Origin: Mesorhizobium sp.
Lineage (GTDB): Bacteria > Pseudomonadota > Alphaproteobacteria > Rhizobiales > Rhizobiaceae
Length of the DNA stretch: 64,000 bases
Assembly (NCBI GenBank): GCA_004017275.1
Contig: SAKE01000001.1
Coordinates: 186,001 to 250,000 of the forward strand
Direction: 5' to 3'
Shown: positions 8,976 to 17,097 of the stretch, piece by piece
Position numbering within the stretch: position 1 is the first letter of the stretch
Layout: every line of letters starts with the position of its first letter
Position numbers and translations under genes: made by a program
The notes under the pieces: generated by a model
The model's input: the letters and a program-made list of their open reading frames with translations, nothing else
What the model was told of the DNA's origin: nothing
Databases searched by the model: none

Positions 8976-9114
8976 TGAGCTGTACCTGTTCGAAGATCGG
9001 TGTCGGCGGCGTCTGGGCCAGCGGCATGTTCGTGCTTTCCCAAGGCATGACCGTGCGCGCGGATCAGGGCAAGCGCGGGGTTGCTGCCGCGCGCACCGAA
9101 TTCCTCAAATGCTG
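8974..9114 (+). other. short open frame fused to the promoter copy and overlapping tyrC
   Basis: From the GTG at 8974 a frame of 46 codons runs through CSKIGVGGVWASGMFVLSQG and ends TEFLKC-TGA at 9114, overlapping the tyrC ATG at 9109. TGA and TAG codons just upstream show that the original 5' part is gone. It may be the 3' end of a former tyrC-operon gene joined to the duplicated promoter. The protein is not recognised. Confidence 0.35.
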
Positions 9115-10038
9115 AAGTCCATATCCCCGTTCGAAAAGATTGCGCTGGTTGGCATCGGCCTGATCGGCTCGTCGCTGGCCCGCGTCATTCGCCGCGAGGG
9201 TCTGGCCCGTCACGTCGCCATCTCGACGCGCAGCCAAACGACGCTGGCGCGGGCGAGGGAGCTCGGCCTCGGCTCCTCCTACACCACGGATGTGAAAGAG
9301 GCCGTCCGCGATGCCGACCTGGTCATCGTGTCGGTGCCGGTCGGCTCGTCAGGCGAAGTTGCCGCCGAAATCGCACCGGCGCTGAAGCCTGGCGCCATCC
9401 TGACCGATGTCGGCTCGACCAAGGCGTCGGTCATCGCCCAGATGCAGCCACATGTGCCGGCTGGGGTACACTTCATTCCAGGCCATCCGTTGGCGGGCAC
9501 CGAAAAATCGGGACCGGATGCCGGTTTCGCCGACCTGTTCGAAAACCGTTGGTGCATCTTCACGCCGCTGCCCGGCACCGATCCGGCGGCGTTGGAAAAG
9601 CTTTCGGAATTCTGGCGCCGCTGCGGCTCCAACATCGATACGATGGACCCTCAGCATCACGACATGACACTGGCCATAGTCTCGCATCTGCCACACATCA
9701 TCGCCTACAATATCGTCGGCACCGCCGACGATCTGCAGTCAGAAGCAATCAAATACTCGGCTTCCGGCTTTCGCGACTTCACCCGCCTTGCTGCTTCCGA
9801 CCCGACCATGTGGCGCGACGTCTGCTTGCACAACAGGGACGCCATTCTCGAAATGTTGGGGCGGTTCTCGGAAGATCTCGCCTCGCTGCAGCGGGCGATC
9901 CGCTGGGCCGACGGCGAAAAACTGTTCGACCTGTTCACCCGCACCCGCGCCGTGCGCCGCTCGATCATCGAGGCCGGCCAGGAAATCGATGCGCCCGATT
10001 TCGGCCGTCACGCGATCGAGCATCCAGTGAAGGGTTAG
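9109..10038 (+). CDS. tyrC: prephenate/arogenate dehydrogenase
   Basis: 309-aa NAD(P)-dependent dehydrogenase of tyrosine biosynthesis. It oxidatively decarboxylates prephenate to 4-hydroxyphenylpyruvate, or arogenate to tyrosine. N-terminal Rossmann motif IALVGIGLIGSSLARVI (residues ~12-28), then ILTDVGSTKASVI and the conserved HFIPGHPLAGTEKSGP with its catalytic-region His. All-alpha C-terminal half with SHLPHIIAYNIV and SGFRDFTRLAASDP. Full length and intact. It is followed 33 bases later by a MATE exporter on the same strand. The promoter upstream appears to be a captured copy of the island promoter, so its control may differ from that in relatives (inference). Confidence 0.92.
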   Translation: MLKSISPFEKIALVGIGLIGSSLARVIRREGLARHVAISTRSQTTLARARELGLGSSYTTDVKEAVRDADLVIVSVPVGSSGEVAAEIAPALKPGAILTDVGSTKASVIAQMQPHVPAGVHFIPGHPLAGTEKSGPDAGFADLFENRWCIFTPLPGTDPAALEKLSEFWRRCGSNIDTMDPQHHDMTLAIVSHLPHIIAYNIVGTADDLQSEAIKYSASGFRDFTRLAASDPTMWRDVCLHNRDAILEMLGRFSEDLASLQRAIRWADGEKLFDLFTRTRAVRRSIIEAGQEIDAPDFGRHAIEHPVKG

Positions 10039-10071
10039 GCTGGCGATGGGCTGGATGTCGGAAAGATAAAA

Positions 10072-11481
10072 ATGTCCGCGACCGCAACCGGCATTCCGGC
10101 ATCCCGACCTGCCTGGCGCGGCGAAGCCCGCGCGATGCTTGCGTTGGCCTGGCCGATGATGTTGACCAATCTGGCGCAGACGGCGATGACCGCGACCGAT
10201 GTCATCTTTATCGGCCGTCTCGGCGGCGACGCCCTGGCGGCCGCCGCGCTAGGCTCCAACATCTACTTCATGGCACTGATCTTCGGGCTGGGGCTGGTCT
10301 ACGCCACATCGCCGATGATGGCGGTCGAGCTTGGGCGCAAGAAGCATTCGGTGCGAGATGTGCGCCGCACGGTGCGGCAAGGACTGTGGCTGGCGGCCCT
10401 GGTCACACTGCCAATCTGGATATTCCTCTGGAACGCCGAGACCTTACTGCTGGCCATGGGGCAGCAGCCAGCTCTCGCCGCTCAGGCCGGCGCCTATGTG
10501 CGCTGCCTGCAATGGGCGGTGCTGCCCTTCTATGGCTATGTTGTGCTGCGCTCGTTCGTCTCGGCACTGGAGCGGCCTGGCTGGGCGCTGTTCATCACGG
10601 CGCTTGCGGTGACGCTCAACGCGCTCGGCAATTGGCTGCTGATATCAGGCGATCTCGGTTTTCCGGCGCTTGGCATCGTCGGATCGGGCGTCGCCACCAG
10701 CCTCGCCAGCCTGTTCATGTTCGCCGGCATGGGGATGGTGATCGTGTCGCATAGGACGTTCCGGCGCCACCGGCTTTTCGGCCGTTTCTGGCGGGCGGAT
10801 TGGCCGCGCTTGGTCGCGCTGGTGAAGCTTGGTGCGCCGATTTCCGCCATGCTCGCCTTCGAGGTGACGATCTTCAACGCCGCTGCCTTCCTGATGGGCC
10901 TGATCGAGCCGGCGCAGCTGGCCGCCCACGCGATCGTCCTCCAGATTGCTTCAATTACTTTCGTGATCCCGCTCGGCCTCGCGCAAGCGGCGACCGTACG
11001 CGTCGGTCTGGCGTTCGGCGCCGGCGACGCCGAGGGCATCGGCCGGTCGGGCTGGACTGCCTTCGTCATGGGTGTTTCGTTCATGACCTTGATGGCGCTG
11101 GTCATGCTGGCCTGGCCGGAATTGCTGATCGGCGTGTTTTTCGACACGGACGATCCGGCCAATGCTGCGGTGGTCGCCTTCGCCGTGTCCTTCCTTGCCT
11201 TTGCCGCGCTGTTCCAGGTGGCGGACGGCGCCCAGGCGGTCGGAGCCGGCATGTTGAGAGGGCTGCAAGACACCAAAGTCCCGATGCTCTACGCCGCGAT
11301 CGGTTACTGGTGCATCGGGCTGCCATTTGGCGTTCTGCTGGCTTTTCGTTTCGGCTTTGCCGGCAAAGGCATCTGGGCCGGATTGTGCTGCGGGCTCGCC
11401 ATCGTCGCCGCATTGCTGCTCTATCGCTGGATGCAACGCCATCGGCTCGGCCTGGCTACGAAAAACCGGCTGGCGTCCTGA
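10072..11481 (+). CDS. MATE family multidrug/metabolite efflux protein
   Basis: 469-aa inner-membrane Na+ or H+ antiporter with about 12 hydrophobic segments. LALAWPMMLTNLAQTAMTATD in helix 1 and FIGRLGGDALAAAALGSNIY are characteristic of MATE (NorM/DinF) proteins. A second repeat starts at ALVKLGAPISAMLAFEV. Substrates are usually cationic organics; here unknown. It follows tyrC closely, and a pairing of these two genes occurs in related bacteria as far as I recall. Because the island promoter copy lies upstream, an export role for the island metabolite is conceivable but unproven. Confidence 0.9.
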   Translation: MSATATGIPASRPAWRGEARAMLALAWPMMLTNLAQTAMTATDVIFIGRLGGDALAAAALGSNIYFMALIFGLGLVYATSPMMAVELGRKKHSVRDVRRTVRQGLWLAALVTLPIWIFLWNAETLLLAMGQQPALAAQAGAYVRCLQWAVLPFYGYVVLRSFVSALERPGWALFITALAVTLNALGNWLLISGDLGFPALGIVGSGVATSLASLFMFAGMGMVIVSHRTFRRHRLFGRFWRADWPRLVALVKLGAPISAMLAFEVTIFNAAAFLMGLIEPAQLAAHAIVLQIASITFVIPLGLAQAATVRVGLAFGAGDAEGIGRSGWTAFVMGVSFMTLMALVMLAWPELLIGVFFDTDDPANAAVVAFAVSFLAFAALFQVADGAQAVGAGMLRGLQDTKVPMLYAAIGYWCIGLPFGVLLAFRFGFAGKGIWAGLCCGLAIVAALLLYRWMQRHRLGLATKNRLAS

Positions 11482-11498
11482 CGGCGCAGCTGTAAACT

Positions 11499-12683
11499 TC
11501 AATGGGGCGCCGCCGTTTCGATAGTGATGGATCCCACAATTTGCTGGGCTATTTCGGCAGCCTCGACATTGGTAGATGCTGAAACCAAAATATAGCCGTA
11601 GCGGTCAAACGAACTGCCGACTTGCTTCACCACGCTGCCAATTTCCAACGGCAAGTCGATGCGAATCACGTTGGGATGGCTCCTGAACCGGAAGCTTCCT
11701 TTGATGTTCTTTACGATTCCAGGGGACGCTGTGAAGTAGTGTATCGACGCCGCCCGTTTCGGCGATGCGTCGATTTGAATGGTTTCGCCCGCAGCCCAGC
11801 GGACATAGTTTTCGAGAAGATTGCATCCAGTCGATCGCTCGAAAAGCTCCGTGATGAAATCTCCGGCGAAACGGGAGTGTGTTTCAATCAGCACAGGCCC
11901 GGTTTTGGTCATCAACACCTCGGTGTGGGACGGCCCGTAGTCCAGTCCGATTGCCTTCAATGTCTGCCGAACAAACTCGATTGCTTCATCACGAACCTCG
12001 GCACTGATCCGCGCCGGATAGACATGCTGCGCCTCAACGTATGGGTTGTGATACCGCACTCCGCCATTGACCTCTTCATTCACACCGAGGGGGATCAATC
12101 CGTCATCCGTACCGATGAAATCGAGGGACAGCTCGATCCCTTCGACGATCTCTTCCATGAGTACGGGAAATGCTGCTGACGAGAGGGTATCCAGATCTGC
12201 CTGGTCGCGAATGGCTCTGACGCCTTCACTCGCAAAACCTCCGATTGGTTTGACGATTGCTGCCCCGCCGACATCGGCCAAAAAGGCTTTTGCTTCATCG
12301 CGGTTCGTCACCTGCGAAAAGCGGATGCCATGTCCAAGTTTCTCCTTCAGGAGGTTACGCATCTCCGCCTTGTTTCGGCTTATGTTCACGGCTGAGACCG
12401 GAGCATACCTAAGACCAAACTCTTCGGCAGTGAGCGCAGCTGGCAGGAGCCCATATTCCGAGAAAGAAAGAACGCCCGACAACGGGGTGTCCTTGGCTAT
12501 GCATTTTAGAATGCCAAGAAATTCCATGCTGTTCACATAGTCGGTGATGAAGACCATGTGCGCATCTTGATAACAAAAATCGCGACCTTCGGACGGCGGC
12601 AATAATTGGACAAGCGAAAAGCCGAGGCTCCGGATTATGTCGATGAGTACGGGGGCGTTGCCAAAGACCACAAGCGTCTTCAT
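11499..12683 (-). CDS. ATP-grasp carboxylate-amine ligase
   Basis: 394-aa ATP-grasp enzyme that forms an acyl-phosphate and then an amide or peptide bond. N-terminal Rossmann-like domain (KTLVVFGNAPVLIDIIR). The ATP-grasp fold has the lysine region AAIVKPIGGFASEGVRAI, the hinge LMEEIVEGIELSLDFIG and the Mg/ATP segment VLIETHSRFAGDFITELF. The start ATG at 12683 fits the family N-terminus; the open frame runs ~350 bases further but would overlap regulatory sites and gives unlike sequence. Divergent from the ten-gene operon and convergent with the MATE gene. It is the likely amide-forming step of the island pathway. The substrates are unknown. Confidence 0.85.
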   Translation of the reverse strand: MKTLVVFGNAPVLIDIIRSLGFSLVQLLPPSEGRDFCYQDAHMVFITDYVNSMEFLGILKCIAKDTPLSGVLSFSEYGLLPAALTAEEFGLRYAPVSAVNISRNKAEMRNLLKEKLGHGIRFSQVTNRDEAKAFLADVGGAAIVKPIGGFASEGVRAIRDQADLDTLSSAAFPVLMEEIVEGIELSLDFIGTDDGLIPLGVNEEVNGGVRYHNPYVEAQHVYPARISAEVRDEAIEFVRQTLKAIGLDYGPSHTEVLMTKTGPVLIETHSRFAGDFITELFERSTGCNLLENYVRWAAGETIQIDASPKRAASIHYFTASPGIVKNIKGSFRFRSHPNVIRIDLPLEIGSVVKQVGSSFDRYGYILVSASTNVEAAEIAQQIVGSITIETAAPH

Positions 12684-12781
12684 CAGAACAAACCGTCGCT
12701 GAAGGTTGATGGGTGCCGGTAGGTTTCCCTGCCCGCAGAGGTTGGCCCTCCAAGAAGCAAATGAAACTGCGGGATGCCCCA

Positions 12782-12803
12782 AGGGTATACCCCTGTTGGG
12801 GTA
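12782..12803 (-). promoter_or_regulatory. half-site cluster upstream of the ATP-grasp gene (site 2, degenerate)
   Basis: On the minus strand: TACCCC-AACA-GGGGTA directly followed by TACCCT (no 2-nt spacer). It lies 98 bases before the ATP-grasp start, in the orientation found at the other sites. The fourth half-site ~38 bases downstream is missing, so this is a weaker member of the family. Confidence 0.5.
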
Positions 12804-12954
12804 TGGCCTGGCTCGCGGGTGCGGCATTGATCGCAACGATGAATGTCGAAGGTCATCATCGACACGGGATGGGACGCCAGCCGAGCGGAAGCCCACGCTG
12901 CCATTTAAGTCATCCCTAATCCAAAGATCATCAGAGAAAGAGCCATCGCAGCAA

Positions 12955-13021
12955 TACCCCATTGGGGGTATGTACCCCTCAACCAGTCGGACGTAGGCTA
13001 TTTGAAACAGGCGAAGGGGTA
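12955..13021 (+). promoter_or_regulatory. four-half-site promoter module (site 3) upstream of the ten-gene operon
   Basis: TACCCC (12955-12960), ATTG, GGGGTA (12965-12970), TG, TACCCC (12973-12978), then 37 bases, then GGGGTA (13016-13021). Same order and spacing as sites 1 and 4. It lies ~210 bases before the first operon gene at 13229. The leader in between is AT-rich and has a hairpin (TCCTGAC/GTCAGGA, about 13123-13145) and a possible 7-codon leader (ATG at 13027, TAA at 13048). The hairpin and leader are weak suggestions. Confidence 0.65.
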
Positions 13022-13228
13022 ATTGTATGAGCGCCATAACGATGCTTTAAAATACTTGAGTTTTCTTAACGTATATATTGTGAATTTGTGAAATTGGAAA
13101 TAGTTTATCCTGAATTCAGAAAGTCCTGACTGATCTTCGTCAGGAAAACGATGACGGTAGTAGCCGGTAGTAGCAGTCGACGGTACCTGCCCCGTCACGC
13201 GAATCTGACATAAGGAAAAGACAATCTG

Positions 13229-14587
13229 ATGCTTGCCGGTCCCCTGTCCATCAACGACATCGCATTGCATGAACTCGACCGGCTCTCCGAAACGCAAAGA
13301 GAACAATTGCTGGCGCGGGTGGAGAGTGACCTCTCGCATTTTGTCGCGGGGGCGGCACCGATCATCGAAGCTGTCGCGCGCGACGGAGATGCCGCGCTGG
13401 TGCGGTTCGCGCGGGAATTCGACAAGGCTGACATCACGGGAAGCGGCGTGGAAGCCAGGCGCGCGGATTTCGACGAGGCGTTCTCTATGCTCGATCGAGA
13501 GATGATCGGCACGCTCGAATATGCCGCAGACAATATCCGCCGTTATCATGAGGCGCAGTTGCCCGCTGAAATCTGGATGAAGGAAATCAAACCGGGTGTT
13601 CTTGTGGGCGAACGGTACACCCCGGTGGACAGCGTTGCGCTCTATTCTCCTCGCGGAAAGGGCTCGTTCCCTTCGGCGACGCTGATGACGGCCATTCCGG
13701 CGACGGTGGCGCGTGTGCCGATGCCGATCATTCTGACGCCGGTCGGACCGGACGGCAAGATTGACGCGGCAACGTTGGTTGCCGCGAGGCTGGCGGGGAT
13801 AGAGCGGGTCTATAAGGCTGGCGGCGCGGTCGCCGTTGCTGCGGCCGCGTTTGGAACCCAGACCGTACCGCGTTGCTGCAAGTTCGAGGGGCCCGGCAGC
13901 CCATGGGTGGCGGCGGCCAAGCATCTCCTGCATGGCAAGATCGGTTCGCGGGTTTCGGCGGGGCCGAGCGAGAGCATCGTCATGGCCGACGCCACTGCCG
14001 ATCCGCGTCTTGCCGCGCTGGATCTGTTGATCGAATCGGAGCACGGATCGGACTCCTCCGCGTTCCTCATCACCTGGTCGCGGGAGATTGCCGAAGCCGC
14101 CCGCGCAGTCATTCCGGAGTTCTGGAAGGAGATGGGCATGCGACGGGTGGAGTACTCGCGCGATGTACTGAGCGGAGCTCGTGGGGGCATCGTGCTGACC
14201 CGGGACCGCCAGCAGGCCTACGACTTCATCAATGACTATGCGCCCGAGCATCTCCAGATACATTCCAAGACGCCGTTCGAGCATCTCGGACACATACGAA
14301 ATGCCGCAGAAATACTTCTTGGCGAGCATGCGCCGGGGTCGATAGCCAACTACCTGATGGGGCCAAATGCCGTGCTGCCGACAGGGGGGGCTGCGCGATA
14401 CGGCTCCGGCCTAAGCGTGCATGATTTCCAGAAGGCAACTTCAATCGGCCATATCACCGCTGCCGGATATGCCGAGATGGCTCCGCACGCGCATCGCTTC
14501 GCTTCCTACGAAGGGTTCGATGCGCACGCCAACGCAGTTTCTCCGCTGCGAGAGCGTGCTCCGTTGAAAGCAGACATGCCAACCTAG
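13229..14587 (+). CDS. histidinol dehydrogenase-like enzyme with altered active-site residues
   Basis: 452-aa member of the HisD family (NAD-dependent oxidation of an alcohol through an aldehyde to a carboxylate). It keeps AGPSES (residue ~246), the Glu-His base pair in NDYAPEHL (~334) and the last zinc His in DAHANAV (~430). Other signature positions differ. The zinc Gln of LLSQAEH is Glu (LLIESEH), the zinc Asp of GDY is Asn (IANYLMG), and the substrate-binding His of GxNHVLPT is Ala (GPNAVLPT). It is therefore unlikely to make histidine and more likely oxidises another amino or hydroxy alcohol, as the HisD-like sulfopropanediol dehydrogenases do. AAGGAAAA precedes the ATG. First gene of the operon. 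Confidence 0.85.
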   Translation: MLAGPLSINDIALHELDRLSETQREQLLARVESDLSHFVAGAAPIIEAVARDGDAALVRFAREFDKADITGSGVEARRADFDEAFSMLDREMIGTLEYAADNIRRYHEAQLPAEIWMKEIKPGVLVGERYTPVDSVALYSPRGKGSFPSATLMTAIPATVARVPMPIILTPVGPDGKIDAATLVAARLAGIERVYKAGGAVAVAAAAFGTQTVPRCCKFEGPGSPWVAAAKHLLHGKIGSRVSAGPSESIVMADATADPRLAALDLLIESEHGSDSSAFLITWSREIAEAARAVIPEFWKEMGMRRVEYSRDVLSGARGGIVLTRDRQQAYDFINDYAPEHLQIHSKTPFEHLGHIRNAAEILLGEHAPGSIANYLMGPNAVLPTGGAARYGSGLSVHDFQKATSIGHITAAGYAEMAPHAHRFASYEGFDAHANAVSPLRERAPLKADMPT

Positions 14588-14598
14588 GGTCTGAGACA

Positions 14599-16323
14599 AT
14601 GACAATTGCAATTAGAGAGACAGTGAGAACGATGACGGGCGCAGAACTGATTGTGGATGTCCTTACGCAGAATGGCTTCCACCAGGTGTTCGGTGTCCCG
14701 GGCCGGCGCGTTCTGCCGATATATGACGCAATCTATCGCGCCGCGGACAAGATACGAATTGTCGCCAGCCAGAACGAGCAAGGTGCAGCGTTCATGGCGG
14801 ACGGCTATGCGCGGGCGCGTGGCCGGAGCTGCTGTCTTGGCATTTCAGGACCTGGTTTGCTCAATATGGTTACGGGTGTCGCGGCGTCCTATTACGATTC
14901 CGTGCCTGTCCTGGTGCTGGGCGGGCAGGCCCAGACGAAATCGATCGGCAAATATGCCATTCAGGAGGCGACCGGGCACGGACGTTCGCCCGATCAACTG
15001 GAGATATTCCGCCGCATCACCAAAAAGGCGACGCGGGCGCAAACAGCCGACGATATCGTGCCGGTGCTGACCGCGTCCATCGAGGAGATGTTCGCCGGAC
15101 GCCCAGGGCCTGTCTACATCGAGTTTCCGACAGACATTTTGCACCAAGAGATCGCGCCCGGTGCCTATCGCAGCTCAGCGAAGCCGCCGGTCTCGGAGGA
15201 CGCTTCGGCCAGACTTGAAAAATGGCCGTTCCAAGCATTGGTGGCTGATCTCTCCCGCGCGAAGTTTCCGGTCATCCTTGTCGGCCAGGGCGTCAATGCC
15301 AGCGGCGCGCGCGACGAGGTGAAGCGCATTGCGGAAGGCCTCGGCATTCCGTTCGTAACCACCACTCTGGCGAAAGGCACTCTGCCGGAAGACAGTGAAC
15401 TGTCCCTTGGAAGCTGCGGGATTTGGGGACAGCCCGCGGCAAAAGAATATCTGCTGGGACCTTGCGACGCCATCCTGGCGTTCGGCACGACCTTTCAGGA
15501 GCTGTCATCCTATGGATGGCGGATCAGAAACGAGCAGATTCTGCTGCGGGTCGACATCGATGAGGGAGAGCTTCATCGAAACTACAGCGGCAAGCACAGT
15601 TTCCTCGGTGATGCGAAGGATTTTCTGACGGCGTTTGAACGCTGTCTTTCCATGGACCGCGAGCAAACGCAGTTCCCCGAGGCCAAAGCCCTGGTGGCCA
15701 CGCTCAAAAATGATGCAGGATTCTACGCGACGATCCAACACACCCAGGAGCATGTGCGGTCCGATTTGGTCAATCCGATCGCCCTGGTCAAAGCGATATC
15801 CCGTCTGACGCCGCAGGATGTGCCGATCATATCCGACGTCGGCGAGAACGGGGCCTGGTCGATGTATCTGATCCAGAGGGAAAAGGTCGGCAGCTACGTC
15901 ATCAACGCCGGTCTGGGCACCATGGGGCATGCTGTCGCCGCCGCTGTCGGGGTCAGTCTGGCACTGCCGGGCAACAAGATCGTATCCATCTGCGGGGATG
16001 GTGGATTCATGATGAACGGCAATGAAATTGCCACCGCTGCCAAGTATCGATCGGATGTCCTCTGGATCGTTTTCAACAATGGAATACTTGGAACACAAAA
16101 GCACTATCAGCGCGATTATCTGAACGGGCGCTATATCGCGTCGGATATGCCGGACATAGATTATTGCGAGTACTCTGAATCATTAGGGGTTCCCGCAACG
16201 CGTGTCAAAACCATTGATGAATTTGACGTAGAATATAAGAGATTACTAAAAATCAAGGGAAATCATCTGATAGAAGTATGCGTAGATCCTAATATTAAGC
16301 CGGAACCCTGTTATTTTTACTGA
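14599..16323 (+). CDS. thiamine diphosphate-dependent enzyme, acetolactate-synthase-like
   Basis: 574-aa ThDP enzyme with the three domains of the acetolactate synthase/decarboxylase family. N-terminal PYR domain with the catalytic Glu in ASQNEQGAAFMADGYARA; central domain VILVGQGVNASGARDEV; C-terminal PP domain with the metal motif GDGGFMMNGNEIATAA and VFNN about 30 residues later. It would cleave or form a C-C bond next to a carbonyl, by 2-keto acid decarboxylation or acyl transfer. The residues after the motif (ILGTQKHYQRDYLNGRY) are unlike housekeeping IlvB. It starts 11 bases after the HisD-like gene; an internal ATG at 14632 is an alternative start. Substrate unknown. Confidence 0.88.
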   Translation: MTIAIRETVRTMTGAELIVDVLTQNGFHQVFGVPGRRVLPIYDAIYRAADKIRIVASQNEQGAAFMADGYARARGRSCCLGISGPGLLNMVTGVAASYYDSVPVLVLGGQAQTKSIGKYAIQEATGHGRSPDQLEIFRRITKKATRAQTADDIVPVLTASIEEMFAGRPGPVYIEFPTDILHQEIAPGAYRSSAKPPVSEDASARLEKWPFQALVADLSRAKFPVILVGQGVNASGARDEVKRIAEGLGIPFVTTTLAKGTLPEDSELSLGSCGIWGQPAAKEYLLGPCDAILAFGTTFQELSSYGWRIRNEQILLRVDIDEGELHRNYSGKHSFLGDAKDFLTAFERCLSMDREQTQFPEAKALVATLKNDAGFYATIQHTQEHVRSDLVNPIALVKAISRLTPQDVPIISDVGENGAWSMYLIQREKVGSYVINAGLGTMGHAVAAAVGVSLALPGNKIVSICGDGGFMMNGNEIATAAKYRSDVLWIVFNNGILGTQKHYQRDYLNGRYIASDMPDIDYCEYSESLGVPATRVKTIDEFDVEYKRLLKIKGNHLIEVCVDPNIKPEPCYFY

Positions 16324-16335
16324 AGGTCTGTTTTC

Positions 16336-17082
16336 ATGTCGGCATTGCTGGTGGTTGGCTGCGCAGGCGGTATTGGCAAGGCGATGGTTTTGCACATGGC
16401 TCATCAATTTGATGTTATCGTCCTGGCAGACATTGACGTCGAAGGCGTGCGCAGCGTCCGTGACGAGATTGCCGCAGCCTGCCCAGAATGCAGATGCATG
16501 GCTATTCATGTCGATATCAGGGAAATGGAGTCTGTCGCCAGGCTGTTTTCGGAAATAGAGGCGCAAGAGATAGACATCACCGCGGCGGTGAACAACGCTG
16601 GCATACTTGGCGAACGCGCGACCCTTGCCGACAGCAATCCGGTCGAATGGCGAAATGCTTTGGAGCTGAATGTTCTTGGAACCTATCATCTCGTCAAACA
16701 CGAGATTGCCGCGATGTGCAAAACCGGCGGCGGCAGGATCCTCAACACGGCTTCCGAGTTCGGCGCGCGCGGCGCCGTAAACGTTTCTTCCTACGTGGCC
16801 AGCAAACACGCAATCATCGGGATGACGAGAGCTGCCGCCCTGGAGGTTGCCCAGTCCAACATCCTCATCAACGCCATTTGTCCCGGTGCGATAGACGCCG
16901 GAATCACAAGGAAGTTTGTCGATGAGGTTGAGGGGTTTCTGGAAAGAACCACGCAAGGCATACCGCTTCGCCGGCTGGGGCATGCCGACGAAGTTGCCAA
17001 GGCCGCCGCGTGGCTCCTCAGTCCCGACAACAGCTACATGACCGGACAATCAATATTCATCGATGGTGGCAACACCGCTTAA
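16336..17082 (+). CDS. short-chain dehydrogenase/reductase (first of two)
   Basis: 248-aa classical SDR, NAD(P)-dependent oxidoreductase. Cofactor motif VVGCAGGIGKAMVLHMA at the extreme N-terminus, NNAGILGE, and the catalytic Tyr-Lys in SSYVASKHAIIGMTRAAALE. NAICPGAIDAGITRK follows, and the family end SIFIDGGNTA is intact. AD after the second strand suggests NAD preference (inference). It starts 12 bases after the ThDP enzyme and probably reduces or oxidises that enzyme's product. Confidence 0.9.
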   Translation: MSALLVVGCAGGIGKAMVLHMAHQFDVIVLADIDVEGVRSVRDEIAAACPECRCMAIHVDIREMESVARLFSEIEAQEIDITAAVNNAGILGERATLADSNPVEWRNALELNVLGTYHLVKHEIAAMCKTGGGRILNTASEFGARGAVNVSSYVASKHAIIGMTRAAALEVAQSNILINAICPGAIDAGITRKFVDEVEGFLERTTQGIPLRRLGHADEVAKAAAWLLSPDNSYMTGQSIFIDGGNTA

Positions 17083-17097
17083 CGGAAGGGGTTTGCG

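Larger units (their letters stand above)
12684..13228. other. divergent regulatory region
   Basis: 545 bases between the ATP-grasp gene (minus) and the HisD-like gene (plus). It holds sites 2 and 3, an AT-rich leader (about 13050-13110) and a small hairpin at 13123-13145. No protein gene is supported here. Confidence 0.6.

Noticed and set aside
9081..10754. Long 557-codon open frame overlapping tyrC and the MATE gene
   Set aside because: Arg/His/Pro-rich translation typical of a shadow frame in GC-rich DNA; tyrC and MATE in other frames have clear family motifs.
13123..13145. Rho-independent terminator in the ten-gene operon leader
   Set aside because: A stem exists but no T-run follows on either strand, so it is only mentioned as a hairpin.
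13229..14587. Annotation as the histidine-biosynthesis hisD gene
   Set aside because: Three signature active-site positions differ and there are no other his genes around it.
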